DNA from: Topomyia yanbarensis
Taxonomy: Eukaryota > Arthropoda > Insecta > Diptera > Culicidae
Length of the DNA: 64,000 bases
Assembly: GCF_030247195.1 (NCBI RefSeq)
Contig: NC_080671.1
Location: forward strand, 86,550,370 to 86,614,369
Reading direction: 5' to 3'
Made by a program: the position numbers and the translations under genes. This document shows, in pieces, positions 48,232 through 58,640 of this stretch. Each line of letters starts with the position of its first letter. Within the stretch, counting starts at the first letter, position 1. The notes beneath the pieces are model-generated. The model did no database searches, was not told where the DNA came from, and saw only the letters and a list, made by a program, of their open reading frames with translations.

Positions 48232-48559
48232 TTTAGTTTAGTAGAGCGAATACGAATTACTATCGCTCTCTCGCTTGCTCGTTTTCGGGCTATGTTCCTT
48301 TTCATTCTTTCCTGCTACTAATACTAGCATAATCAAAACGAATGTGCGTCTTCCCACCATCCATTTAGTGAGCAGTGTTGCCAAACGCATTTTCAGTTTT
48401 TCATCAATAACATTTCAACAATATTTTCAAAGAATGCTGTAGATTCGAAAAAAAGAAAAATAGTTGGTGATGGAAAAGAATTCCCAATTAGAATTTTTAA
48501 CCATAATTATAACGAATCATTTGAAAATTTCACATGCAAACGTAATTTCGTTGCATATC

Positions 48560-48634
48560 ATTAGATTTGGATTAACATCACAAGTGTAGTTACGACACTC
48601 CAGTTATGTCGCAGACATTACCCACCCATCTTTT
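48560..48634. mobile_element. Helentron-like 3' tail, copy 2
   Basis: Same ordered sequence as copy 1 (ATCATTAGATTTGGATTAAC, then CTCCAGTTATGTCGCAGAC, then ATTACCCACCCATCTTTT), with the hairpin retained. It directly precedes the endonuclease fragment. Confidence 0.5.
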
Positions 48635-48659
48635 AATGTAGAATATTTAGTCTAGAAAT

Positions 48660-48911
48660 CAGAATGTTCCAATGGTCGTTTCAGGCGACTTCAACATAGA
48701 TGTTTCAAAACAAGAGAATTTGAAATTTGTTTATTTTATGAATGAATGTTTCAAGCTTCGTTTGATCTCTGATCCATCACAAGCAACTACACTTGCAGGC
48801 ACATGCATTGATCTTGTATTTGTCAAAAACGTCAATGCAGAAACCCGAAGATATATTTCGTACTTTTCATATCACAGACCAATACTTTTTTTAATTGATC
48901 CAGTGGTTTAA
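48660..48911 (+). pseudogene. Endonuclease (EEP-family) domain fragment
   Basis: The open frame reads MVVSGDFNIDVSKQENLKF, later TTLAGTCIDLVFVKN and YFSYHRPI. These are the GDFN, IDLVF and S-x-H-x-P motifs of the exonuclease/endonuclease/phosphatase fold, supplying metal-binding Asp/Asn, Asp and catalytic His. Similar C-terminal-half fragments occur after the Pif1-like helicase in Helentrons, and related domains occur in LINEs. Spacing and wording seem closer to the Helentron type, and the neighbouring hairpin tails agree, but LINE origin is not excluded. The N-terminal half of the domain and any helicase are missing. Confidence 0.65.
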
Positions 48912-49224
48912 TTTCAAATGTAAACAACGCTTGAAAAATTATAACCGGTTGACGACCTACACCTACACCAATCATGTCAGAATCACCTCCTGGACAACAG
49001 CTAAGCCCGGAAATAGTAAGAAGTCAGAAGCATCCAACGAAAATCGAAGCCAGCGCATCTCCCCACCAAGGCCAACAACGCCAACAAAAACGGTCCTTGT
49101 CAGGACCACCATCATTTTTGTAAAGAATAATTTGAAATATTCCTCGCCCAAATCACCTTTTGTCCGAAAATTCCAATGAATATCAACATATTTGAAGAAC
49201 GTGTTCCTTATGTATTCTACATCT

Positions 49225-49262
49225 CTCCGGTTATGTCGCAGACATTACCCACCCATCTTTTG
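49225..49262. mobile_element. Helentron-like 3' tail, copy 3
   Basis: CTCCGGTTATGTCGCAGACA then TTACCCACCCATCTTTTG. Only the last ~40 bp is shared with the other copies. Confidence 0.5.
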
Positions 49263-49635
49263 TTTTTTTCCACCATGGACTGCGAAGCGTGCAGTGAGTA
49301 TCTACATAATACCAAATAAGCTGTATAATGGAAAATTATCCGAATACTGCGTGTCCCGATCACAATAGTGACTCACACAGACGGGGGCGATCGTTTGCTC
49401 GTGGAATATTGGTTGTTTTTTATGCTAACAAAACTGTTAGCTCTAATGATTGTGATCATTTAATACTAAATTATGCAAGAGTATTAGAATTCTATCGAAA
49501 GACAGCGTCGCTTTCCGCAAAAAAATACTTCGACAATCCAGCTACGGCTTACGGACCCAGTAATCGAAATATTTTTTTATCCGTGCTCATGTTGTGCAAC
49601 ACACCGATTTATGCATATTTACTTGGTTTTTTTTT
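49263..49635. other. Unrecognised 104-codon ORF (+ 49328-49642), otherwise nothing
   Basis: The frame from 49328 (MENYPNTACPDHNSDSHRRG) has a moderately protein-like middle (LNYARVLEFYRKTASL) but no family I know, and ends in a T-rich tail of the adjoining SINE. Probably chance or decayed element sequence. Confidence 0.25.
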
Positions 49636-49800
49636 ATTATAGAGGTTTTAACCTTAGGGTCATTCACCTCTTTGTCGGGTTATCTTAGGGAGAAATCTCT
49701 TTAGAAAAATCTCTAACCCTATGTGCAGGGTTGGGAATTGAACCCAGGTGATCTGCGTACAAGGCAATCGATTTACCAACTACGCTATCTCCACCCCTAT
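49636..49800 (-). mobile_element. tRNA-derived SINE (Feilai-like)
   Basis: On the minus strand: A box TAGCGTAGTTGG, B box GGTTCAATTCC, then AACCCTGCACATAGGGTTAG and AAAGAGATTTCTC. It ends GGTTAAAACCTCTATAATAA with a short A-rich/ATA tail. Heads of the same type are at 38402-38320 and, truncated, at 43476. The layout (tRNA-related head, unrelated body, short-unit tail) matches the description of Feilai SINEs of Aedes aegypti; the family name is tentative. Not a functional tRNA: no acceptor stem. Confidence 0.7.
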
Positions 49801-50428
49801 TTATTTATTATTATTTTCATCTGACCGACATGGACTACACGAAACAGAATGAGGAAAAGTCCATTTGAAGTTCGTGTTAAAACACCCTCCAAATGCGCGT
49901 AAAAACCTTATTGTCTTTTCGTATATATATTTAAATTTGAATATAGTTTCAAACAATATTTCACATTACATTCGATTACATTACAATTATTTGGACTTAA
50001 TTATACCTCTAACAAATCAAAACAATTATCTACATCATATCTTATGCACTAAGTTAATTGTTTAAGCCTATTTCTAAAACATCACTGGATACAAAGAACA
50101 TACACTCTAACAATTTCTGAACCGTTTTCACACACATACAACAAGAAATAATCAAAAAGTCTGTCTCCTCTTGAAATCATGACATGATTTCATAATGGTA
50201 ACCATCAAAATCATGAACATAATATTTTTTCACAAAATATAAAATATTACTAAACTCGAACTCTAAACTTACTGTCTAAATGGGCACAAATCAGCATGCT
50301 GATCGTCACGGCAAGACAATGAAAAATACCCAATTAGAATGTCAAAAATTACCACCACCATCACCATCCGATATCATTTAGAGACCAACAAGACGAACTC
50401 GCTTTTACTCGCTCGAGTGCCCGCCTAA
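49801..50428. other. No recognisable feature
   Basis: AT-rich DNA with only short ORFs. TATTTATTTATTATTATTTT near 49797 is simple-repeat sequence next to the SINE. Confidence 0.4.
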
Positions 50429-50541
50429 TCACCGCAGTAATTGCCCCCGAAGCAAACGTTTCATAATTTCCCGGTTTAGCTCCAAAAACATCTTTCGCGT
50501 GGCTTCGAAATTATCCGCTTGGCACACTCTCGTACTGGCAG
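50429..50541 (-). CDS. Possible terminal exon of an unknown gene
   Basis: On the minus strand a reading frame ends FEATRKMFLELNREIMKRLL RGQLLR before TGA at 50431-50429. It is preceded by CATGTTTAG, a possible splice acceptor ending at 50542. The peptide is amphipathic and basic, GC content rises locally, and codon use looks coding-like. No upstream exon was identified and I recognise no family. Too short to be sure. Confidence 0.25.
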
Positions 50542-50799
50542 CTAAACATGTGTATATTAGTAACTAAAATACACAAATTAGTTGTACCCTATAAACTTAA
50601 CTCGGAACGACACGGTGCACAATGTGGCAAAAGGCAACATCGCGTGGTGGCGAGGCGAGAATGTGTTCAAATTTGATTAATCGCTGAAATCGCACGCATC
50701 GTTCAGTAACTGCTGGTGGCTGAGTGTTTCCATCGTCCTAGTTGGTTGGAAATAAAATGTACAGCGATCTGTAACCAACAAGCAAACTGGTTAACATAA

Positions 50800-50998
50800 A
50801 AAAAACATGGCAGGTACCGATTTGATGGCACCAACCTACCGGCATCCGCGACTGCTGATGTTGCAATCAATGGCATCAAATCTATATCCAAGGCAAACGT
50901 ACTTTATGACAGGGTCGGCAATTTGTCCACTAAAGTACCGATTCAAAATACAAATCCAAGATGTACTCCAGTGCAGTGCGAAGCAATTTGCGATCACA
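50800..50998 (+). CDS. Possible internal exon or coding remnant
   Basis: A frame without its own ATG reads GRYRFDGTNLPASATADVAI and ends RCTPVQCEAICDHKAGD before a stop. CAAGGCAGGTGATT at 50999 could act as a splice donor just before it. A competing ATG frame (50807-51094) ends in an acidic stretch (DEMCLDDMMDDDVVRYA). One of the two may be a decayed exon; the family is not recognised. Confidence 0.2.
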
Positions 50999-51382
50999 AG
51001 GCAGGTGATTAATCCTGCCAAAATTGTTTGTGACGAAATGTGTTTAGATGATATGATGGATGATGATGTAGTGAGGTATGCACACAATAAGTAAAAATAA
51101 TAAGCTTAAATCAAAGGTCATCAAGCGGCAGTGTGCTGGGTGATTCGTTCACATCTACCTTCTGTTTGACGAATGATTTCAACTAAGAATGAGATGTATG
51201 AATAATTTTCCCTATCACCGGTTATAGGTCATGACCACATTTTTTGTATATTTTGTGTATATTGTTGTTTTGCAACATATTAAAAATACCTAACTAACTT
51301 AGTACGTTGATTTCATGAAACGATACTGTTATCAGTCATTTTTACTTTTTAGATAATTCAGGAGTCTTGGAAATTGAAAAGG

Positions 51383-54075
51383 GGCATTTTGCCCCGGTAG
51401 CCCGATCAGAACGACATAACAGAAAGCTATCAAATTTATATCTCATGTTGATATTTATTACTCACTGTGTTATTTTTGTGATATCCCTAGCAGCAAGGAA
51501 AGCAAACTTATATCAAGATTATATCTTCTGGTGATATCATTGAACTGCTAATATGATTTTAATGTACGCATATAACGATGATGTTATAATATATTGCATA
51601 TTCTTTAACAATTATCTTTGAACGCTAACTGTAAACTGTAAAGCGGGCAAATGACCAGTCGGTTAAAGCCCCAATAAACAAATCAATCGATCAACTGTGA
51701 ATGATTGTTATATTACACCAATGATCGTCTATTTGCTAATACGCTGAAGCCTCTTTTTATGCGTATTTATTCAACTTTTTAAAGCAAATTTTCGAAGTTT
51801 TTTGATTTCCATATATTTGCGTTATCCAAATGGACATTCAAAGTTCCACGAGAATAGATAAGTTTTAGATGCAAGAGGTCGGAAAACTTGAAAATAAGGT
51901 GTTTAATTTACTTGGTTGCATTTCGATTGAGATTACCTTTTTGTGAAACACTCGTCTGATACGCAATTTCGAATTCGGCTTATGATTTCAATGTTGAAGC
52001 CTTTATTCAAAAAGTTTTGGAATCGCAAAGTTATCAACAAGCTATTCTAAAGAATATAATTTTCATTTAAAACTTATTTTAAAGAAGATGCAGGAAGTAT
52101 CAAGCACTCCAGATGAAATAAAGAAGCGCGGATTCAAATAAAAAAGCATTTTTAAACTATTTTTAATGGTTTAGTCAAATGATTCTATAATTTTTTTTCT
52201 TTTAATTAATTGTGTATATTGCGAAAACGAATTTTCAGAACTTAAAAAACTGTTTGATATATACTGATTTCCACAATACCGTTATGAATTTTGAGGATCT
52301 TCGAGGATCTTCAGTCCGATTTTTCCAATTTATGCGGGTTTTTCATAAACAACCGAAACTTGTCCAGTTTGTGGGTATCTGATTTTGTGCGTTCTCCGAA
52401 TTACCAAAGCATTGTAATTTCTTTTATTTCAACCCCCGCATAAAAATGTTTAAGTTTGAGATTGTTGTATCTTTTCATTCCACCTAAGACAGTTTGACAT
52501 TTACAATGAACTGACAATTACTTTGAATGCGCATTTGTACTAATGTTTCCGTTGTATTCGATGGTGCTTCGTTCGTCTTAAAAAAAACATCGAACTAACA
52601 AATTTTCGCAATAATCAAGTCAATATCTTGATACTTGATTCATTTTGTAGAAAGTTAAAAAAGGAATAATGCAACCTGTTCAAATTGTTGAAAGATTAAT
52701 ATTTGTGAGTATGCTGCATAAAGCTATCAATATTTCAAAATGGCCTAGAAATCTCTGAATAAATACACATCCCAGCTGGTATTATTGTTTGCTGTTACAA
52801 TTTCAATATGTGTTTTGGATAGTGCTTGAAATAGCTGAAAACTTTAATGTAAAAATATTGAATAATTTCCTCCTTAAAACTAAATAAAATTTAGAAAAGA
52901 AAATGTATTTTAGAAAACATGAAATATTCTAAAATTCGTCACACTGAAGAATCCTCAAAAATTTCCTGAATTTTATGATTATCTGTTATAATATTCGCAG
53001 TTGATAGATTGCACTATTATAAAAAATTGTTTTTCTGAGAATTTATTAGATGTGAGATAATTGTACTGGTTTGCTTAATCTTTCCCATTTTAAACAAAAC
53101 CCCAAAAGCGACTTTACTTGAAATCTCAAAATGCAAGACTCAAAACTTTGGTATTTGTTTCTTTGAATCTACTAGGAATTATAAGTAACATTTGTCGTAT
53201 TCTCCTTAAATTAATGTAGGTAAATTATCCGCTAAATGTTACCATATCGCATCGACATTATTTTTAAAAATTGTGTAAATCATGTTAACGTACAAGAGAA
53301 GCACCGAAGCGCACTATTCAGAATCTAAAAATAGCCCCACTTTCCTAATCTGAAAAGATATTATAAAGCTATTCAGTCTATCGTAATATAGGCAGCTGTA
53401 GTAGTGAGCAAAACTGTATAAAAACAAAGCGTATTATACAAGGAAAACAAACAGTCCTTTGGCTTTGGCAAAGTTCAATGTGTGCGTTCTGGAAACATCT
53501 TCTGCATCTATAATCGTTTTGACTTTGACGAATGCGTAGAATATTATGCTAACATTAAACATCGGTTGAAAGCAACGTCGTTGGTTCATGCAGGAAACAT
53601 CCTCATAAAACTCAGAATACCCAGGTTCAAATCGCTATATCCACTAATAACAATCAGCGTGTCATATATTCATAATAACAATCAGCCAGCATGTATGCAA
53701 TCATTTGACAAATCTATAGAAAACTTTTGCTACATGAAGCTTTTTGCTTCCAACCGAAAAGCGCCTTAATGTATGCTATATTTTTCTATTTTATTCTATT
53801 TTTAGACCTGCACGCTAAATACGTTGATACTATACAATAGGTAATAAAAGCTATATTGGCCGTGGGAGAACCTAACAAATTTTGTTATAATTCTGATAGA
53901 AGCCTATCACAGGTTGTAATATTTTTGATATATACTAGAAGAATTTCTGTTATGTTTTCTGTTATTTTACCAACTAACGAGACCAAATTTATAACACAAC
54001 TTGATATCATAACAAAGTAACTCAGTCTGTAATAATTTTGTTATTTCTTTCTGATCGGGAGGCCCTTTTATCCCA
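51383..54075. mobile_element. Inverted-repeat pair 'GCCCGATCAGAA...ATAACA'
   Basis: CGGTAGCCCGATCAGAACGA and ATAACAGAAA at the left, and on the other strand near 54075 CCTCCCGATCAGAAAGA and AATAACAAAA. Further matching words (TGATATCA, AACAAA) extend inward a few tens of bases on each side. This may be one 2.7-kb element or two partial MITEs facing each other. The interior has no ORF above 95 codons and nothing recognisable. Confidence 0.4.
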
Positions 54076-54089
54076 CATCATGGAACTTC

Positions 54090-54437
54090 CGGAATTGTCG
54101 ATAGTGGACAATAACTTCAAATAATCTTTACTTGACCATCAGTAATCTAGATTTGCGAAGCGAAGTAATTTGATGCCCATTTCAGTAGATTTTTAACCTC
54201 TGATGTAATTCGTTTGTAACGGTTTCTATGAAAAATTTCTGTGTAGCCATACTAACCAACTTATAACTCCGGAACCAGAGGTCCGATCTGAATAAAATTC
54301 AATATTAATTAATAGGAGTGTCATATCTATCATTTAAAATCAAGTTTGTAAAATCGGGAAAGAAATCGCTGAGAAATACCTGGGATATTAACTTAGGAGT
54401 TTAACAAGTTCTCCGTGGACATCAAGAAGCGTCATAG
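54090..54437 (+). repeat. Culicine dispersed repeat, left part
   Basis: CTTATAACTCCGGAACCAGA, TTTAAAATCAAGTTTGTAAA and GGACATCAAGAAGCGTCATA are ordered as in 29930-30170. The repeat resumes at 55908 after the foldback insertion. Confidence 0.65.
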
Positions 54438-54445
54438 GTGGCCAA
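54438..54445. repeat. 8-bp target duplication GTGGCCAA, left
   Basis: Exact copy at 55900-55907, either side of the foldback element. Confidence 0.8.
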
Positions 54446-55899
54446 TAGGGCATTGCAAAAATTTTTTTTTTTTGAATTCTCAAAGGCCCCCCCTCTCATA
54501 TTGTGACAAATGTCAAAGTAAGCTCAGATGCCAAATTTCACATCATTTGGACAATTTTAGACCCCCGCCCACTTCGCTTAAATTTTTTTGAAATTGGTAC
54601 TATGGGAAAATATGGAGGCAAAATACATTAAATGCTATAACTTTTGAAGTAGCAATCAGAAAATTACAATTTATAGCTATTTTGAAAGCAAATAATTTTA
54701 GTAATTGAATGGAGACATTTTTGTTGTTAGAAAAATACGGGAAAGTGGGGTACTGGGTCATTTTGGCCTCAAAATCCCATATTTTTAATGATTTTTCTGC
54801 TCCATGATGCAAATCATACATATTTTGTAGTTTTTCTAATGTGAAAAAATCTCAGAAATCGAACGAAACCCTTTTGAGCTTAGTCCGAATTCGAGAAGTT
54901 GGGGTTATAGGGCTTTTTGTCATTCATGTTAAATTTTATCATTTTCTCATGCATATATCTCTATTATTCTTCAATCAATTTTCATAAAATGCAACTTGTT
55001 GAACATGTAAAATTCTGAGGAATAAAACGAAAATAAAAACGTTAGAGGTAAAATTCAGAAACATCAAACTTTTTGATATTTACTCTACAAATCTCATTTT
55101 TTTCATTATTTGTCCTAATACCCCAACTTTCCCTATTTTTCCAGAAATGAAACTTTTCTCGTGTGATCCCTAAGCATATTTTACACTAAAAGTAGTAAAT
55201 TAAATAAGAATTTTGTTGTTAAATGGAGTTAATATGTGCGATTTTATGATGAAAATGTGAAATCGACACTATATGTTAGATAATTTGATGTTCCTGAATT
55301 TTACCGGTAGCGAATCTATTTTTGTTATAATCCTAAGGATTTTCTACGTTCAACAAGGTATGGTTTATGAAAATTGAGTGAAAAATAATAGAGTTATATT
55401 CACGAGAAAAAGATGAAGTTTAATATGAATGACAAAAGGCTATTTAACCCCAACTTCTCGTATTCGGACAAAGGTCAAGAAGGCTCCGATCGATTTTTGA
55501 GATTTTTTCACATTAGAAAAACTACAAAATATGTATGCATCACGGAGCAGAAAAATCATTAAAAATAGGGGATTTTGGGACCAAAATGACCCAGTACCCC
55601 ACTTTCCCGCATTTTTCTAGGAACAAAAATATCCCCATTCAAATACTAAGATTATTTCCTTTCAAAAGAGGTATAAATTATAATTTTCTGATTGCTACTT
55701 CAAAAGTTATAGCATTTAATGTATTTTTCCTCCATATTTTCTCATAGTACCAATTTCAAAAAATTTCAAGCGAAGTGAGCGGGGGTCTAAAATTGTGCAA
55801 ATGATGTGAAATGTGGCATCTGAGCTTACTTTCACATTTGTCACAATATGAGAGGGGGGGCCTTTGAGAATTCAAAAAAAAATTTTTTGCAATGCCCTA
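54446..55899. mobile_element. hAT-type foldback element, complete
   Basis: Termini are TAGGGCATTGCAAAAA at both ends (reverse complement at the right), with long imperfect arms of roughly 650-700 bp meeting near 55150. An 8-bp duplication GTGGCCAA flanks it. TAGGG ends and 8-bp duplications are hAT hallmarks. The repeat it landed in (54090 and 55908) is recognisably continuous across it (CATAGGTGGCCAA | GTGGCCAATGTGG), giving a clean nested-insertion record. Non-coding; minus ORF 54600-54821 and plus ORF 55535-55747 are the same sequence in the two arms. Confidence 0.85.
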
Positions 55900-55907
55900 G
55901 TGGCCAA
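55900..55907. repeat. 8-bp target duplication GTGGCCAA, right
   Basis: Exact copy of 54438-54445. Confidence 0.8.
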
Positions 55908-56125
55908 TGTGGTCTAAGCTACTCCGATTGGTCATTAGTAATCTAAACCCGCAAATGCAAATAAATTTGCCATACATTTTAATATGTGTAACCACGCTCT
56001 TCAACCCGTAACTCCGGAACCAGAACTCCAATCCAAACGAAATTCAGTTGCGACCCATGGCGATGCTACATACACCTCTCATTTGAATATAATATTGTTG
56101 AAATCGGCTTAGCCATCTCTGCGAA
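55908..56125 (+). repeat. Culicine dispersed repeat, right part
   Basis: Continuation of 54090-54437: TGTGGTCTAAGCTACTCCGA, CCCGTAACTCCGGAACCAGA and CTTAGCCATCTCTGCGAAAA. Confidence 0.65.
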
Positions 56126-56365
56126 AAATAATTGAGAGGGGGTGCGACAAATTGTGACATGTTGTGACATATCGGGGAGGGGAAGTAAGCTAGATCGTTA
56201 CGTAACATATTTTTACTGAAGAAAAAAAAATTTCCCGGAATTTGTTACGTAATAAGGGAGGGGGGTATAGAGAAATTTGTGACATTTTGTTACATGGGGG
56301 AGGAAGGTGTCAATTTTGGGCAATTTTTGCGTTACGTAATTTATGAATGGTCCCTTACATCACAA
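56126..56365. repeat. GTTACGTAA-type repeat
   Basis: Alternating GTGACAT, GGGGAGGGG and GTTACGTAA words end in GTAATTTATGAATGGTCCCT. The same edge word occurs near 7684 and 35225, and a diverged GTGACATATGAGGGAGTAAG lies near 16888. Confidence 0.5.
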
Positions 56366-57267
56366 AGTGGCACAAGAAAACTAATAAACAATTTCTAAAT
56401 TACAAAGTTCTTCTACGTCGGATTGGCAAAAAATATGAAAACAAAAAAACGCACCATACGACGTTTGCCTTATGTTTACATTGCGTGTATGAGAAGATAT
56501 AGAGAAAACAATAAGATAACTGACGTTTTGACTTTCTACTTTTCATCGATTTCAATATTTTCCGTTTAAACTCGATGAAAAATCTAACGCACTATTGGGA
56601 AATAAATGTACTGTGTACTAAGGCTTCAGGGGTTAACACACCTTGAAATGTAATTGATTCGTAACAACAGATTAATTTTTTTTTAACTGTCGCTGACGTA
56701 TGTGAGATCTATACAGGTGAAAGGACGTATCGTAAGTTTGTAAAACGTCGTATTGACAGAAAAAGGTTCTATTGTCAAGTTTAGCTTAATAATAATAATC
56801 GTTACAATTTCATTTCAACCGTATTACACCACTAAAGTAAGGAATAAAACAAAGCCGATGACGAGTTTTTTATTATTTAAAACGGTTCACTTCCTAAATA
56901 TAAATTTAAAAAAAAATTCGGCCCCCTTCAAACTTAATTTTCTCTGTTCGAGCAAAATGTCAATAGGTCCTTTTGAAAACCCATCCTAGAATTCTAAGGC
57001 AAATTTAGAATAGGAGGTAAGTAACATTAAGAGCCTCTCAGAAGCGGATCCAGGAAAAAATTTCGGGAGGGGTCTGAAATGCACATTGCACAATTCGTAA
57101 TACGTAATATCGTTATTTAGTTAAAACTAGTTTTGGTGGTCAAATTTAGTTTTGAATGTTTATGAGTTTAAAGCTAATATAAATTGAAACTAAATTAAAA
57201 ATTCCTCAAAAAGTCAAAAAAATTCGGGGGGGTCCTCTTAATTTTTAATGTATAGTGTGTGTGTGTG
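56366..57267. other. No supported gene
   Basis: Low-information AT-rich sequence. The GGATCCAGGAAAAAATTTCG and GGGGGGTCCTC words near 57050 and 57230 look like another abundant repeat edge. Confidence 0.35.
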
Positions 57268-57613
57268 TTTTTTTTGAGAACATTAAAAAAGCTTCAAGAA
57301 AACCCTGAGACGGGATAAATGTACAAAACCTAAGTGTCTCAGGGAACGGGTTTGGGCTGCCATCACCAGACCCTCTAAAACAATTGCTCTTGCCCAGAAC
57401 CTGATTCCTCTCCGACACTACCTTACGGTATTACTTCGGGGAGGGGTTTTTATGTGCATAGCACCTACTCTAATTCAGCTATTTTGTAGTTTGTTCCTTC
57501 AATAGGGTTACAGCCCTACTCCTCGACGCACCACCAGTTCTCCACCATCCACACAGACTGGCAATTTCTGCATGGCAGTCGAAAAGTAGGCTATGAGTTG
57601 AGACTTATGCCCA

Positions 57614-57797
57614 GTTTACATTAGTGCTGGTTGCCATCTGCTGGTGCCAGCATGCTAGCAACCAGCACGCTACCAGCATAATGTAAACGCTTGCCAGCAG
57701 CTGGCACCAGCAAATGGCATGCGTTTACATTATGCTGGTAGCATGCTGGTTGCCAGCATGCTGGCATCAGCAGATGACAACCAGCACTAATGTCAAC
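57614..57797. mobile_element. GCTGG-rich palindromic MITE
   Basis: Arms of about 76 bp: ACATTAGTGCTGGTTG, CCATCTGCTG and GCATAATGTAAACGC on the left and their near-exact reverses on the right, around a ~30-bp centre. The whole segment is dense in GCTGG/CCAGC, so it can also pair with itself in many registers. It lies within the 3' region of the R1 copy; ACATTAGTGCT recurs just outside at 57801. Confidence 0.75.
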
Positions 57798-57829
57798 GCT
57801 ACATTAGTGCTCCTACCCTACGAAGACAA

Positions 57830-58640
57830 TCTTGGCGGCAAACTTCAGATTGTCTAATTCACCGGAGCCCTTGGACTCCCTTTATGCCATTCAGCACCAC
57901 GACTCGGCTCCCTTGTGCCAGTTAGCACCGCAACTTCCTTCTCGTACCATTCAGCGCCACTTACTGGTTGAGCTTCCGTCTTGTTCGCGAACTACTCGGT
58001 CTAGTCCCCGACGCTGGACTTAGCCTACTCCGACGGAGAGTTACCCGGCGAGAGAAGTTCACTCGAGGCCGAGCCAACCAGCCAGGTGTCGAAGTCAGTT
58101 CGGCGATTCCGGTGGAGCAGGGCGTCCGGTTCGCTGGTGCCCCGACGACCCGCGACTGGTGGTGTATCTTCGTGGTCTACTCAGTCTAGTCCTCGGCGGT
58201 GAATCTAGCTGACGCCGACGAAGAGCACCACAATTTTCTTGAGCCCTTTGGCTCCCTCTCGTTCCATTTCGCTCATCTTTCCCGATGAGCCATTCAGCTC
58301 CCGCCCTCACTTGTTCGCGAACTACTCGGTCTGGTCCCCAACAATGGATCTAGCCTGTTCTCCTAAAACCGAGCGGGAGATTTCTCCTGATACCGATGTT
58401 CGTTTCTGTGAGCCATTTATCTCTCCGCGTCGTCCCGATTTGCTCGATCTAGTCCCCGGCGGTGGATCTAGCCTACTCAACGGGCTATCCAGTAGGTGCT
58501 GAGGTCTATCCGACGATTCCGGGTGGAGCGTAACTTCCGGTTCTACAGCGCCCCAACTACCCACTGCTAGCTGTGCGACGCGATCTATTCGGTCTAATCC
58601 CCGGCGGTGGATCCAGCAGGCGGTGAAGCTAGTCTACACA
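57830..58640 (-). repeat. GC-rich 3' region of the R1 element with internal repeats
   Basis: On plus, GTTCGCGAACTACTCGGTCT, then AGTCCCC, GGATCTAGC and TACTC words recur at about 57983, 58170, 58313, 58440 and 58587 with variable spacing, together with GATTCCGG and CCCGACGACC. In R1-type LINEs this follows the C-terminal zinc-finger part of ORF2. The several ORFs seen on plus here are composition artefacts. Confidence 0.55.

Larger units (their letters stand above)
47106..48472. mobile_element. H3-bearing inverted-repeat element, copy B
   Basis: About 240 bp at 47106-47345 recurs inverted at 48236-48472. Outer words are TTCTTTGAAAATATTGTTTGAA against TTCAACAATATTTTCAAAGAA-type. Inner words are GAACGAAAACGAGCGAGAGA, CGATAGTAGT and ATTCGTTTTGGTTATGCTAG and their reverses. 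A third, shorter inverted version of the inner part lies at 47925-48020. Between the arms lie the promoter, H3 pseudogene and stem-loop. Edges and target duplication are not clear, because Helentron-like tails adjoin at 48157. Confidence 0.65.

Noticed and set aside
49690..49800. tRNA gene on the minus strand
   Set aside because: A and B boxes are present but no acceptor stem or proper anticodon arm; the conserved non-tRNA body and tail make it a SINE.
54600..55747. Two related small ORFs sharing HHGAEKSLKI as a duplicated gene
   Set aside because: They are the two arms of the foldback element, inverted relative to each other.
57832..58564. Several plus and minus ORFs rich in Arg, Ser and Pro
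   Set aside because: GC-rich repeated 3' region of the R1 element, no independent gene support.
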